From: Bacillus alkalicellulosilyticus
Lineage (GTDB): Bacteria > Bacillota > Bacilli > Bacillales > Bacillaceae_F
Reading direction: 5' to 3'
NCBI RefSeq assembly: GCF_002019795.1
Contig: NZ_KV917381.1
Location: 3,876,068 to 3,940,067 of the forward strand
Length of the DNA: 64,000 bases
The translations under genes were made by a program, and so were the position numbers. Shown one piece after another: positions 1-8,916 of this stretch (position 1 is its first letter; every line of letters starts with the position of its first letter). The notes beneath the pieces were generated by a model. That model was given only the letters and a program-made list of their open reading frames with translations, ran no database searches and had not been told where the DNA came from.

Positions 1-61
1 GGTTCAATTCCACTGCCTTTATATAGGCTTCAATCAATAGGTCATCGTCAATTTTTTCCAT
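1..61 (-). CDS. sda: Sda-like sporulation checkpoint protein (partial)
   Basis: The minus strand carries an ATG at 61 that opens a frame running off the left edge; only about 20 residues are visible, reading MEKIDDDLLIEAYIKAVELN. This closely resembles the start of Sda, the small inhibitor of sporulation histidine kinases (in B. subtilis it begins [20 protein letters not shown]). Sda binds KinA/KinB and blocks sporulation after replication stress. A G-rich stretch lies upstream on the minus strand. The C-terminal half is outside the window, so length and integrity cannot be judged. The call rests on the conserved DELLIE-type helix. Confidence 0.8.
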   Translation of the reverse strand, partial: MEKIDDDLLIEAYIKAVELN

Positions 62-137
62 TCTCTTAGAATTCCCCCAACATCCTTTAAAAATTACAGT
101 TGTCTAAAGTAAATCTTAGGAGTCTACACTGCTTGAA

Positions 138-1313
138 TTAATTAAAACGTTTTTCATACGCCTTTCTCATCCGAGATAATCCTTCAAGCAGAATTTCTTT
201 TGGACAAGCAAGGTTTATTCGTTCAAATGCTTCGCCTTCTTTTCCAAACACAATTCCATGACTTAAAGCAACCTTTGCTTCGTCACGCCACCATTTTTTT
301 CTTTCTGTTGACGTCATTTCTAATTCACTGCAATCAAGCCATATCAAATATGTGCCTTGTGGTTGAACTATTTTGATTTTAGGCATGTATTGCGATATAT
401 AGTCTGAGGCTACTTTTACATTGTCCATTACATAGAGAATAAGTTCTTCTAACCACGATTCTCCATGTCGGTACGAGGCTTCAGTCGCAACGGATGAGAA
501 GTTATTTGTCATGTTTAAAAATTGTTGGCTTAGCTGATGATCGAATTTCCGTTTTAAATCGTTATTAGTAGTTACGACAAAGGATGCCTGGATTCCTGCT
601 AAATTAAATGTTTTACTTGGTGCAAGACATGTAAACGTTCGCTTAGCAATCTCATCTGACAGTGTCGCAATCGATGTATGAGTATGATTTTTAAAAATCA
701 AGTCTGCATGGATTTCATCAGAGATAAGAAGTAAGTCATGCTTAATACAAATTGTCGCTAGCCGTTGGAGTTCTTCTTCTGTCCAAACTCTGCCAACTGG
801 ATTATGCGGACTACATAAAATAAGCATTTTTGTTTTAGAATCAATCACAGATTCAAGGTGCTCAAAGTCCATGTGGTACTGTGTACCGTCAAATTGCAAC
901 GGATTTTCAACAAGAGTTCTATCATTGTTCGTGACTACTTTAAAAAACGGGTAATAAACCGGTGGCTGGATAATAATTTTATCTTGCTTATTGGTAAACG
1001 CTAAAATCAGTTGGTGAATGGCAGGGACCACACCCGACGTATATGTAATATCACCTTTCGTAACGTTCCATCTATAACGCTTTTCCAACCATTCAATTAC
1101 AGCTATATCCAGACTTTCTGTCTTATTCGGGTATCCAAATATTCCGTGGTCGACTCGCTTTCGCAAAGCAGTAATTACCTCTTCAGGTGCTTTGAAGTCC
1201 ATATCTGCAACCCACATTGGCCATAAATCTTCCCCACCATATAGTCGGTCTACACCATCCCATTTCATGGATTGACTATTGCTGCGATCCCATACTTTGT
1301 CAAACTGAGACAT
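138..1313 (-). CDS. patB: PatB/MalY-type C-S lyase (aminotransferase class I fold)
   Basis: A PLP enzyme of 391 residues with the fold-type I aminotransferase layout. The visible PLP pocket has SPHNP (Asn171), SDEIHADL (Asp199) and the Schiff-base lysine in APSKTFNLAG (Lys234). The N-terminal WVADMDF and the SKTFNLAG context are typical of the MalY/PatB cystathionine beta-lyase subgroup, which cleaves cystathionine or cysteine to pyruvate, ammonia and a thiol; transamination is less likely. A strong AAAAGGAGG precedes the ATG. The 60-residue ORF at 1345-1527 lies just upstream on the same strand, so they may be co-transcribed. The exact substrate cannot be read from sequence. Confidence 0.85.
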   Translation of the reverse strand: MSQFDKVWDRSNSQSMKWDGVDRLYGGEDLWPMWVADMDFKAPEEVITALRKRVDHGIFGYPNKTESLDIAVIEWLEKRYRWNVTKGDITYTSGVVPAIHQLILAFTNKQDKIIIQPPVYYPFFKVVTNNDRTLVENPLQFDGTQYHMDFEHLESVIDSKTKMLILCSPHNPVGRVWTEEELQRLATICIKHDLLLISDEIHADLIFKNHTHTSIATLSDEIAKRTFTCLAPSKTFNLAGIQASFVVTTNNDLKRKFDHQLSQQFLNMTNNFSSVATEASYRHGESWLEELILYVMDNVKVASDYISQYMPKIKIVQPQGTYLIWLDCSELEMTSTERKKWWRDEAKVALSHGIVFGKEGEAFERINLACPKEILLEGLSRMRKAYEKRFN

Positions 1314-1344
1314 TCCGATATCCTCCTTTTCATGTAAGGCTCCA

Positions 1345-1527
1345 TTATCTATCGTATGTATAAGTTACTGTACCACCTTTATGAGCTCTACCAACAAATT
1401 GATTTCGGTCTTCCTGGTTCACAAGAACTGCACGGAAAGGCAAGAAATCTTCTTTTCCAACAGTATATTGTTCTAACTCTCCTTCACGTAACTTACTTAG
1501 AATTGTTAAAGCTTCCGATTCTTCCAT
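1345..1527 (-). CDS. small conserved-looking hypothetical protein
   Basis: A 60-residue soluble protein that I do not recognise with confidence. It begins MEESEALTIL and contains KLREGELEQYTV and a QFVG..HKGG..TYTY ending. The ATG at 1527 is chosen because AAGGTGAT sits at the right distance; a second ATG three codons upstream overlaps that ribosome site. It precedes the PatB-type gene by about 30 bp in the same direction, consistent with one transcript. The charged N-terminal helix and short beta-rich tail give no clear function. Confidence 0.65.
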   Translation of the reverse strand: MEESEALTILSKLREGELEQYTVGKEDFLPFRAVLVNQEDRNQFVGRAHKGGTVTYTYDR

Positions 1528-1603
1528 TTGCATCACCTTATCTCTTTTTTTATCTACCTATATCTTATTTAAAAAAACACGGTGAATCAACGAAAATTAC
1601 TAA

Positions 1604-1648
1604 GAGGGCACTACAAAAAGGTAAAACCCTAACTTTTTCAGTGCCCCC
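1604..1648. repeat. hairpin of the GAGGGCACT/AGTGCCC type
   Basis: An inverted repeat pairs GGGCACT with AGTGCCC and, further in, AAAAAG with CTTTTT. It lies in the gap between two minus-strand small ORFs. A closely related hairpin sits at 57096-57138, where it is inserted in the loop of another hairpin. It may act as a terminator or processing site. No strong T-run follows on the minus strand. Confidence 0.6.
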
Positions 1649-1664
1649 ATGTTCTCCAATTTGA

Positions 1665-1907
1665 TTATTCTTTTTTTACATAGATCGAAACAGATTCCGT
1701 GTATTCATCATTATCCCTTTCAATATAAAAGTGACAGTCTATATATTGGTAAAATACAAAATGTGGTTCAAAAAAGTAATGGGTACAGTCTCGATAGTGG
1801 ATTCCTCCAGATTTTCTGATTAAATCTATGATTTTAGTAGGGTCTTCCACTTCGTATGATTTGACCACTTTGCCATTTCCTTCGTTAATAATATGGACCT
1901 CCACCAT
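1665..1907 (-). CDS. small hypothetical protein
   Basis: An 80-residue acidic, aromatic-rich protein that I do not recognise. It starts MVEVHIINEGNGK, contains HYRDCTHYFFEPHF in the middle and ends SIYVKKE; the pattern suggests a small alpha/beta fold. AAGGGAGAG lies about eight bases upstream of the ATG, supporting the start. It stands alone between the asparaginase and the next small ORF. The reading frame and ribosome site make it credible as a gene. No signal peptide or membrane segment is present. Confidence 0.6.
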   Translation of the reverse strand: MVEVHIINEGNGKVVKSYEVEDPTKIIDLIRKSGGIHYRDCTHYFFEPHFVFYQYIDCHFYIERDNDEYTESVSIYVKKE

Positions 1908-1984
1908 AGTTCTCTCCCTTACTAAATGATACGTAATACAATTTATGAAGAAGTGAGAGATGATATGATAACTTGTCTTCTATA

Positions 1985-2974
1985 CTACAGCTTTACTTGG
2001 ATAGTTCCGGCTTGTGTATTTTTCGAATTATAAACTGGGTTTTTATGAAGCTGATAGAGCTTTTCTATCGTCTCCTTATTTTGATAGTCTAGCTCCTCTA
2101 ATACCTTTGCTATTAAGGAGGGTAAAATCAGTTCTGTACCTGAAAAAATTTTAAAGGCTAATCCTAACTTCTCTGCTTTTAATGCCAAACAAACAACCCC
2201 TTCAGCACCCGCTTTGGCAAAAATATTCTTGTCTTCTAACAACGTTGTGCTTAAATAGCCAAAGGAAGACACATATTCGCAGTGCATCGACGCTACTGTT
2301 TTGATAGAACCCAGCACTTGCTGCAATTGGTTGTTCCCTATCGTAGGAGACACAAATTCAAGATAAGAAATAGCGAGATTTTTGAGCGGCATTGCATAGA
2401 CCGGTACACCGCAACCATCAACTTCAACAATAAGTTGATGTTCATTCATATCAGCAAACTGAGCTACCACTTTTTTTATTTCTTGCTGTAATGGATGTTC
2501 TAGCAAATGATACCCGACCGTTGACCAATTTTTCTCCCTTGCTGTTGCAATAAACGCAAGATGTTTTCCCGAACATGTATGGAACAGGCGTCGTTTTTGC
2601 CCACCTCTTCTTATACAATCTTCTTTTGGTTTTTCATTTGCAGGATAAGCGGGTGGACAAATCAACTGGCCTTCATTAATTTCTAACTTTCCCATTAACG
2701 ACTCCAACCGTTCTTGATGGTAATATTCACCGCGTTGAGAAGCAAAGGTTAAGGCCATCTCTTCTGGTGTTAATGAATATTTTTGTTCGATTCCTATACT
2801 AAAGGGAAGAATAGCTTGAATTGGTTTCATTGACGAACGATAAAAGACGGGTAAGGTCATATTTCCTTTCGAAAATATGACCTTTTTCATTTCATCGACG
2901 ACACAAACGCTAGCGTGATGAATATTTTCAATGGTCTTTCCTCTTAATTCATGAATAAAAATTGAATCTTCCAT
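1985..2974 (-). CDS. asparaginase II family protein
   Basis: A 329-residue protein of the asparaginase II family (the type described in Rhizobium etli), unrelated in fold to the classical AnsA/AnsB enzymes. Visible family signatures are YRSSMKP near residue 47, SQRGEYYH, HTCSGKH with the conserved Cys and Lys, and VEVDGCGVPVYAMPL. These enzymes hydrolyse L-asparagine to aspartate and ammonia in the cytoplasm. No signal peptide is present. The start is supported by AAAGGA ten bases upstream. It appears monocistronic, with an unrelated GH3 gene upstream on the same strand. Confidence 0.85.
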   Translation of the reverse strand: MEDSIFIHELRGKTIENIHHASVCVVDEMKKVIFSKGNMTLPVFYRSSMKPIQAILPFSIGIEQKYSLTPEEMALTFASQRGEYYHQERLESLMGKLEINEGQLICPPAYPANEKPKEDCIRRGGQKRRLFHTCSGKHLAFIATAREKNWSTVGYHLLEHPLQQEIKKVVAQFADMNEHQLIVEVDGCGVPVYAMPLKNLAISYLEFVSPTIGNNQLQQVLGSIKTVASMHCEYVSSFGYLSTTLLEDKNIFAKAGAEGVVCLALKAEKLGLAFKIFSGTELILPSLIAKVLEELDYQNKETIEKLYQLHKNPVYNSKNTQAGTIQVKL

Positions 2975-3041
2975 AGAATAGAAATCCTTTCATAAGCTGC
3001 TGTTTTTATTCTATAGATTGTTCGATATAGAGCTTAAATAT

Positions 3042-4925
3042 TTATTTATATTGTAATCCATACCCAAAAGGAAATAGGGGTTCATAGTCAGCATCACCGA
3101 CTCGAATAGGAATTTGCTCCATTGTTTTTGGCCACGTATACGAAAGTGTTCCTGTAAAATCATAGTCACCAAATAAAACATCTGAAACCCCATTACCTTC
3201 TGTACCCGGTAACCACGCAGCTACAAAAGCATCCCAATCTTTTATTTCGTCAGTTATTATCATTGGTCTTCCAGACAATAAGATGACGATTGTAGGAATT
3301 CCCGCTTCTTTCACATTTGCTAGTAAGTCTAAGTCCTCTTTTGTAAGCGACAAATCATCTGTGTCACCTTCCATTTCTGCGTATGGCTTCTCTCCGATAA
3401 CGACAACTGCGACATCATGACCTTCGGCACCCTTCCCATTACGACTATACGTCACAGTCGACGTATCGGATACTGACTCTTGAATTCCTTCTAGTATTGT
3501 TGTCCCCGGAGTAATATTTCCTGGAGACCCTTGCCAAGTTATCGTCCAACCCCCCGATTGATAGCCAATGTCATTCGCTTTCACACCAGCAACAAATATT
3601 TCCCCTATATCTTTTGATAGCGGCAACACTTCATTTTCATTCTTTAACAGAACTAAGCTTTTTCTTACGGCCTCACGTGCTACTTCCCTGTGTTCAGGAG
3701 AGCCAATCGTTTCTTCTGCTAGTAATGAACGATCTGCTTCATTCTCTTCGAACAGACCCGCTTCAAATTTCACTCGAAGGATACGTGTAACCGCATCATT
3801 AATTCTGTCTTCTGAAACCTCTCCACTCTCATATAACATCTTTAAGGTTTGTATAAATTCAAGCCAACTATTAGGAACCATAAACAAGTCGATACCAGCA
3901 TTCACACTTAGTTTAACGGCTTTTGTATATTCCATATCCACTTGTACGTGACCGTTCCAATCTGAGACAACAAGCCCTGTAAAACCAAGTTCCCCTTTTA
4001 ATACTTCTGTTACTAAATATGGATCACCGTGAGTTTTTAATCCGTTCCAACTGCTAAAAGAAACCATCACCGTTCTTGCCCCTGCTTCTAGTGCATCAAT
4101 GTAGGGAGAGATATGATATTGTAGTTCTTCCTCTGACAAAATAATATTACCTTGGTCTATGCCATCAACAGTAGCACCATCTCCTACCCAGTGCTTCGCT
4201 GTACCGATTACTCGTTCACCCCTCATTAAGGTGGGGTCATCTAGCTCCCCTTGTAAGCCTTCTAAATATGCAATACCTAACTCGGTGACGATATCGTTTG
4301 TTTCTGCATATCCTTCATAGGTGCGACCCCACCTTTCATTTTGCGGGACAGCTAGGACGGGGCCAAAATTCCAATGTATTCCGGTTTCTCTTATTTCTCT
4401 TGCCGTTATTCGTCCTATCTCTTCAACTAGTTCTCGATCGTTTGCTGCACCTAGTCCAATATTATGTGGAAAAATTGTTGCTCCAACTACATTGTTGTGA
4501 CCATGAACAGCGTCAATGCCATATAAAATCGGAATGGCCAATCTCGTCGATAAGGCCGCTTTTTGATAGTCGTCGTACATATCTGCCCATGCTTCTGGCT
4601 CATTTCTTCTCGGTGTTGAACCACCACCACTTAAAATCGATCCTAGAAAGTATTGTTCGACATCCTCTGGAGTCGCAAACCCTCTGTCACTTTGAACCAT
4701 TTGTCCAATCTTTTCTTCAATCGTCATTTGTTCGAGTAAATCGTTCACCCTTTCCTCGATAGACAAACTTTCGTCCAAATAAAGTAGGATTTCATTTTCC
4801 GTTTCCTCTTCGATGGCGGTTTCTTCTGGTATCGATTCAGGCTTATGTAAGAGAAACACGACTAGTAAACAACTAAAAAGGATGATAGCTATAGCTAAGT
4901 AGATTACTCGCTCTTTTTTTAACAT
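3042..4925 (-). CDS. membrane-anchored glycoside hydrolase family 3 enzyme
   Basis: A 627-residue protein with one N-terminal hydrophobic helix (residues 8-27) followed by an acidic linker, so it is probably anchored on the outer face of the membrane; the LFSC sequence is a poor lipobox. The GH3 N-terminal barrel is evident from GIDAVHGHNN, TAKHWVGDG (Lys244-His245) and the nucleophile motif GLVVSDWNG (Asp322). The C-terminal alpha/beta sandwich domain includes LVLLKNENEVLPL and the GRPM region. Such enzymes remove terminal beta-glucosyl or related residues from oligosaccharides. AAGGAGG lies eight bases before the ATG. Substrate (beta-glucoside versus N-acetylhexosaminide) is unresolved, but the KHWVGDG context resembles beta-glucosidases. 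Confidence 0.88.
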   Translation of the reverse strand: MLKKERVIYLAIAIILFSCLLVVFLLHKPESIPEETAIEEETENEILLYLDESLSIEERVNDLLEQMTIEEKIGQMVQSDRGFATPEDVEQYFLGSILSGGGSTPRRNEPEAWADMYDDYQKAALSTRLAIPILYGIDAVHGHNNVVGATIFPHNIGLGAANDRELVEEIGRITAREIRETGIHWNFGPVLAVPQNERWGRTYEGYAETNDIVTELGIAYLEGLQGELDDPTLMRGERVIGTAKHWVGDGATVDGIDQGNIILSEEELQYHISPYIDALEAGARTVMVSFSSWNGLKTHGDPYLVTEVLKGELGFTGLVVSDWNGHVQVDMEYTKAVKLSVNAGIDLFMVPNSWLEFIQTLKMLYESGEVSEDRINDAVTRILRVKFEAGLFEENEADRSLLAEETIGSPEHREVAREAVRKSLVLLKNENEVLPLSKDIGEIFVAGVKANDIGYQSGGWTITWQGSPGNITPGTTILEGIQESVSDTSTVTYSRNGKGAEGHDVAVVVIGEKPYAEMEGDTDDLSLTKEDLDLLANVKEAGIPTIVILLSGRPMIITDEIKDWDAFVAAWLPGTEGNGVSDVLFGDYDFTGTLSYTWPKTMEQIPIRVGDADYEPLFPFGYGLQYK

Positions 4926-5007
4926 ATTAAAGGCCTCCTTATATTTAGATCATGTTTTACATATGATAAACTATAGAAAACAATGCAGCTTCGTTAGGAG
5001 AATGATG

Positions 5008-5160
5008 ATGAATATCAATCAAGTTAGAAGAATCCTCTATAAGGTAAGTCGCTTGCTTGGGGACCTAAATGCTGTGAAAAAAGGTAAGGTTGGAAAACGG
5101 ATCGGGCGACGTGTCGCTGGTAAAGCTACTGGACGAGCATTGCGGAAACTATTCAAGTAA
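5008..5160 (+). CDS. small basic conserved hypothetical protein
   Basis: A 50-residue very basic protein beginning MNINQVRRIL and ending GRALRKLFK, rich in Lys, Arg and Gly (KKGKVGKRIGRRVAGKATG). The third of three consecutive in-frame ATGs (5002, 5005, 5008) is chosen because TAGGAG ends seven bases before it. I recall similar short proteins in other Bacillaceae but know no function; nucleic-acid or membrane binding through the basic stretch is only a guess. It is followed directly by a good terminator. Confidence 0.7.
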   Translation: MNINQVRRILYKVSRLLGDLNAVKKGKVGKRIGRRVAGKATGRALRKLFK

Positions 5161-5179
5161 ATTCAAATGAAGAGAAGAT

Positions 5180-5214
5180 AAAAAGCAAAGTATTCGATAA
5201 CTTTGCTTTTTTAT
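5180..5214 (+). terminator. rho-independent terminator (bidirectional)
   Basis: The stem AAAAGCAAAG pairs with CTTTGCTTTT and is followed by a T-rich run. It ends the small basic gene on the plus strand and, read in reverse, the methyltransferase on the minus strand. Confidence 0.8.
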
Positions 5215-5221
5215 TTCGTGT

Positions 5222-6415
5222 TTACTGACGGACCTGTATAAAAGCTACTTTCAAATAATTTCCTTCTTTATACTGGGATATTGTTTTAAAGTCTTCTGGA
5301 AGTGTATATTCTTCGAGAATCTTGTATGTTTTAGAAGAGTTCTCAAATGCTTTTTTAATAAACGCTTTGAATTTGTCCATCCCGAATCCACTATAGTTTG
5401 TAGAGGCAATAATGACTCCGTTAGTACTCAAGAGTTCTATTGCTTCTTCTAGCAAATTTGAGTAATCCTTTGCTACGCTAAATTTGATTTTTTTTGAGCG
5501 TGCAAAACTAGGGGGATCAAGAATTACCAAATCAAATGTGAGTTTCTTTCTTTTTGCATATTTAAAATAAGAGAATACATCTTGGACAACGATGTCTTGT
5601 TGTTCATAATCTACACCATTGATTTTGAATTGCTCAATGGTCTTAGGCAAACTGCGATTTGCTAAATCCACACTGGTTGTCTTTGTCGCTCCTCCCAATG
5701 CAGAGACAACAGAAAAGGCTCCAGTATATGAAAAAGTATTTAATACCGTTTTATTTTTTGCATATTTCTCCTTGATCTTGTTACGAACTTCTCTTTGGTC
5801 TAAAAATACACCTACCATCGCTCCTTCATTGAGATAGATCGCAAATTTCGTGCCATTTTCTTTAACTATAAGTGGAACAGGAGCTCTTTCCCCGCTAACA
5901 AAGTCATCATCCTCTATGTATTTCCCACCAGCATCAAAGCGCTTTTTTTGATAGATTCCTTTACTATCAACTAATTCATCTAAACTTTGAATGATTTCTT
6001 GATGAAAGGAATACACTCCTTCGCTGTACCAATTGAATACATAATAACCCTCGAAATAATCTATGGTTACTCCACCTAATCCATCACCTTCACCATTACA
6101 AACTCTAAAAGCAGTTGTATCTGTATCCTCAAATAGAGACTTACGGTGCTTAATAGCTTTTTCTAATTTTTTTAAAAAGAATGGTTTTGTAAATGTATCT
6201 TGTTCGTTCTTAGTAAATACCCATCCAATCCCTTTGTTTTGTTCACCGATAAACCCTTTAGCAATAAACTGATTGTTCTCATCGACTAGACGAACGATAT
6301 CTCCTTCCTTATATTCTTTAGCATGATTTATCGCTTCTTTCATAATTAGTGGGAAACCACTTTTATACCTAGATACGTATTTTGAATGAACTGTAAATGT
6401 GACCTCTGACCGCAT
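5222..6415 (-). CDS. class I SAM-dependent rRNA methyltransferase (RlmI-like)
   Basis: A 397-residue protein with an N-terminal PUA-like domain (about residues 1-80, including VRLVDENNQFIAKGF) and a C-terminal Rossmann methyltransferase domain. The SAM site is seen in FSYTGAFSVVSALGG and SVDLANRSL, and the catalytic-type motif is LDPPSFARSKK. This layout matches RlmI/YwbD-like 23S rRNA (cytosine-5) methyltransferases. The ATG at 6415 is used because GGAGG sits five bases before it; an upstream TTG in frame overlaps that site. It is a single gene ended by the terminator at 5180-5214. The exact target base is not provable here. Confidence 0.85.
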   Translation of the reverse strand: MRSEVTFTVHSKYVSRYKSGFPLIMKEAINHAKEYKEGDIVRLVDENNQFIAKGFIGEQNKGIGWVFTKNEQDTFTKPFFLKKLEKAIKHRKSLFEDTDTTAFRVCNGEGDGLGGVTIDYFEGYYVFNWYSEGVYSFHQEIIQSLDELVDSKGIYQKKRFDAGGKYIEDDDFVSGERAPVPLIVKENGTKFAIYLNEGAMVGVFLDQREVRNKIKEKYAKNKTVLNTFSYTGAFSVVSALGGATKTTSVDLANRSLPKTIEQFKINGVDYEQQDIVVQDVFSYFKYAKRKKLTFDLVILDPPSFARSKKIKFSVAKDYSNLLEEAIELLSTNGVIIASTNYSGFGMDKFKAFIKKAFENSSKTYKILEEYTLPEDFKTISQYKEGNYLKVAFIQVRQ

Positions 6416-6572
6416 AATTGCCTCCAACTCTTGCTATTTTAATAGTACCTTTGATTTGAATCGTTTTCGTGGTAAATTTCTTTTGCTTTTGTTTAAATTT
6501 TTCCTATTTCCCCTATACTCACAGTGCTAATATATTTTTCGTGGAATCTTCACTTTTTCTTTTCACTATTCT

Positions 6573-6581
6573 TGGTATAAT
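6573..6581 (+). promoter_or_regulatory. extended -10 promoter element
   Basis: TGGTATAAT is an extended -10 box placed about 48 bases before the TTG start of the DUF3817 gene. No good -35 box is visible, which is tolerated by extended -10 promoters. Confidence 0.5.
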
Positions 6582-6628
6582 AGATAAAGCTTATTCGATT
6601 CGTTAGATTATGATAGGAGTTGATTTTT

Positions 6629-6949
6629 TTGGCTAAGCACGTTGATCGATTTAGAGCCATTGCCTTTTTAGAAGCCATTTCCTTTCTGTTGCTTTTAGGA
6701 ATTGCAATGCCACTTAAATATTTGTTTGATTTCCCAATGGCTGTAACCGTTGTCGGTGCTGCACATGGAGCATTATATACAATTTACATGATTGCCGTTC
6801 TATTTATGGTATTTATAGCAAAATGGCGATTTAAAAAAGTATTTATTGCGTCCATTGCCGCTCTAATCCCATTCGGACCTTTTATCTTTGATAATTACCT
6901 ATTAGGCGACTTAGAAGAAAAAACTTCGAATCAAGAAGTCCCACAATAA
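6629..6949 (+). CDS. DUF3817 family membrane protein
   Basis: A 106-residue integral membrane protein with about three hydrophobic segments: one near FLEAISFLLLLGIAMPLKY, one around VVGAAHGALYTIYMIAVLF and one near VFIASIAALIPFGPF. The pairing of FRxIAFLExxS with AHGxLY is the DUF3817 signature. The TTG at 6629 is chosen because TAGGAG precedes it by nine bases; the upstream TTG abuts the ribosome site. Function of the family is unknown. A short charged tail follows the last membrane segment. Confidence 0.8.
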   Translation: MAKHVDRFRAIAFLEAISFLLLLGIAMPLKYLFDFPMAVTVVGAAHGALYTIYMIAVLFMVFIAKWRFKKVFIASIAALIPFGPFIFDNYLLGDLEEKTSNQEVPQ

Positions 6950-7002
6950 AACCCTACTAGTATTACCCTAGCTTAGACCTTTACAACCAAATAAGCAATC
7001 AG

Positions 7003-7230
7003 AAATACCGCTAGCGGTATTTCTGAAAAGCACTGTTCGAAGCCGCTACACTCTTTACTAGTTCCACAAAAATGGGGTTCTTTTGTGGGACGCGTAGCGC
7101 GCGAAGTCAGTGCTCCTTTTTAAATAAAATACCGCTAGCGGTATTTCTGAAAAGCACTGTTCGAACCCGCTACCCTTTTTACTAGTTCCACAAAAGTGGG
7201 GTTCTTTTGTGGGACGCGTAGCGTTCTTTG
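7003..7230. repeat. two tandem copies of a long interrupted hairpin repeat (subfamily with GTGGGGTTC-type loop)
   Basis: Two copies spaced exactly 124 bp apart (ACCGCTAGCG at 7007 and at 7131). Each has a small palindrome, then nested stems: AGCACTG with CAGTGCT, CGCTAC with GTAGCG, and TCCACAAAA with TTTTGTGGGA around a TGGGGTTC apical loop. The second copy is truncated on its right side. A diverged copy of the same subfamily sits at 61852-61970. This fills the gap between the DUF3817 gene and the next minus-strand gene. Confidence 0.8.
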
Positions 7231-7310
7231 TATACAACAAAAGGCTGTAACAAAGGGCATTCATACAATCCTTTGTTACAGCCTTTACTTACTATAAAAT
7301 TGTCAAACTC

Positions 7311-7883
7311 TTACTCGTTTTCACCATTTCCCCTTAAGTATTGGTCTAACGACTTATGGCGCTTTCCGTAAGCTTCTGTGACATTAAAATGTTTGCCTTC
7401 ATATTCATTGATTTTTACATCAAGGTCATGAAAAATACGGTGTAGATAACGCAATGAATTGACATCTCCCTGCTCGGTTACTTGCATAAAATAGTGGGCT
7501 CGTATTAAGTCATTACGAGCTTTTGACCCTGCTACTCCCTCTTCGATTAAATAGGTGATATCTTCACTTAAGTTCTGCCATTTATCTTCAGCTACAATTT
7601 CATAAATTTTTACTTTATCAATTGAACCATAACCCGTTAATTCATTAAGATAAGTATGTTGTCTTTCAATTAATTGATGTACGGTTCCTTCTTGGTCTTG
7701 CTGATACTCAATCTCGCTTTCATATTCACCAAATGCATATATATCTTGCACAACGATTTCTGGTGGCATTTGAAGCTTCTGTCTTTTTTCAAAAGCTAAC
7801 AGAAATGTGGTCATACTTGCAATCACCAGTAACACGGCTACTAGTAATGTCATTGTTTTATACTTTTTAATAAATTCTAACAT
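7311..7883 (-). CDS. membrane-anchored hypothetical protein
   Basis: A 190-residue protein with a short cytosolic N-terminus (MLEFIKKYK), one membrane helix at residues 11-30 and a predominantly helical, charged extracytoplasmic part. I recognise no domain. The ATG at 7883 is used because GTAGGAGG precedes it by four or five bases; an upstream TTG would sit before the ribosome site. It lies alone, downstream of the ROK kinase gene on the same strand but after a gap of about 80 bp. The C-terminal half resembles a helical bundle of the kind found in small secreted regulatory proteins, but this is impression only. Confidence 0.65.
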   Translation of the reverse strand: MLEFIKKYKTMTLLVAVLLVIASMTTFLLAFEKRQKLQMPPEIVVQDIYAFGEYESEIEYQQDQEGTVHQLIERQHTYLNELTGYGSIDKVKIYEIVAEDKWQNLSEDITYLIEEGVAGSKARNDLIRAHYFMQVTEQGDVNSLRYLHRIFHDLDVKINEYEGKHFNVTEAYGKRHKSLDQYLRGNGENE

Positions 7884-7962
7884 ACATCCTCCTACGAACA
7901 ATTTGTCCTCCTCTTATTAATATGCAAAGGAAGGAAAACATATTATTCGACTACAGGACGTA

Positions 7963-8877
7963 TTAATCAGCTAAAAAACACAACGCCGCAGCACCAACAA
8001 TACCAGCTTCTTGATTTAATCCTGCTGAAACGATTTCAGTATCTCTCCCAAAAGGGCTCAAGGCATATTGTTTTACATAATTTTGGACAAAAGTAAACAA
8101 TGGCTCTCCTACTTGAGATACGCCTCCACCAATCACGATCTTCTCTGGCTCCAACGTATTTATTAACGTTACAAGACCCATTCCAATATATTCAAATACT
8201 TGCTCTACTAATCCAACAATAGACTCATTCTTTTGTTCATAAAGAGCAAATACTTCTTTCGTATTCAACGGTTTCTCAAGCAGTTCACTTGCCATTCGTG
8301 CAATAGCTGTACCTGAAGCTACCCACTCAAAACAACCTTTTTGACCACAGACACATTTACCTCTAGAAGGATCTATCACAATATGACCAACATCTCCTGC
8401 ATTTCCATAAGTGCCACGTACTAGTTGACCATTTGTATAAATACCAGCGCCAATGCCGGTACTAATTGTCAAAAAAAGAAAATGCTGATTCTCTTGTGCA
8501 GCACCTACCCATTTTTCTCCTAGAGTAGCTGCACTTGCATCATTTTCTAAATATATATCGACAGTAAAGTGATTTTTAAAATAACCTACGATGTCTACGT
8601 TCCTCCAATTTTGTAAATTAGGAGGACACGCGATCAGTCCAGCCTCTTTATGAATAGGTCCTGGTGAACCAATTCCAATCCCTTCAAGTTGATGCTCTTG
8701 TATATTATTTATTTCGAGTAATTTTTTCGTGTCTACTACAATATTTTTCATAATAACTTGAGGTGTTTTATCCTTATCTGTTGGTAGTTTTACTACATCA
8801 ATAAGTTCACCCGAGCTTGTTACAATACCAATGGCAATTTTTGTTCCCCCAATATCTATTCCAACGCTATACTTCAT
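7963..8877 (-). CDS. ROK family sugar kinase
   Basis: A 304-residue ROK kinase. The N-terminal phosphate-binding DIGGTK (residues 8-13) is present, the catalytic base lies in END (Asp113), and the zinc site is His165 with Cys175, Cys177 and Cys182 in the CVCGQKGCFE motif. ROK kinases phosphorylate glucose, fructose, mannose or N-acetyl sugars in the cytosol. It follows a mannose-6-phosphate isomerase gene by 39 bp and lies behind a LacI regulator, so fructokinase or mannokinase activity feeding fructose-6-phosphate is likely. AGAGGTG lies before the ATG. Confidence 0.88.
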   Translation of the reverse strand: MKYSVGIDIGGTKIAIGIVTSSGELIDVVKLPTDKDKTPQVIMKNIVVDTKKLLEINNIQEHQLEGIGIGSPGPIHKEAGLIACPPNLQNWRNVDIVGYFKNHFTVDIYLENDASAATLGEKWVGAAQENQHFLFLTISTGIGAGIYTNGQLVRGTYGNAGDVGHIVIDPSRGKCVCGQKGCFEWVASGTAIARMASELLEKPLNTKEVFALYEQKNESIVGLVEQVFEYIGMGLVTLINTLEPEKIVIGGGVSQVGEPLFTFVQNYVKQYALSPFGRDTEIVSAGLNQEAGIVGAAALCFLAD

Positions 8878-8916
8878 CTGTACTCACCTCTATGTTCTAT
8901 CGTTTTCCTTACCAAT

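Noticed and set aside
1356-1664. 102-residue plus-strand ORF
   Set aside because: It is antisense to the small minus-strand gene and crosses the hairpin at 1604; no ribosome site.
7058-7264. 68-residue minus-strand ORF
   Set aside because: It lies wholly within the tandem hairpin repeats and repeats itself (KRTPFLWN-like segment twice); an artefact of the repeat.
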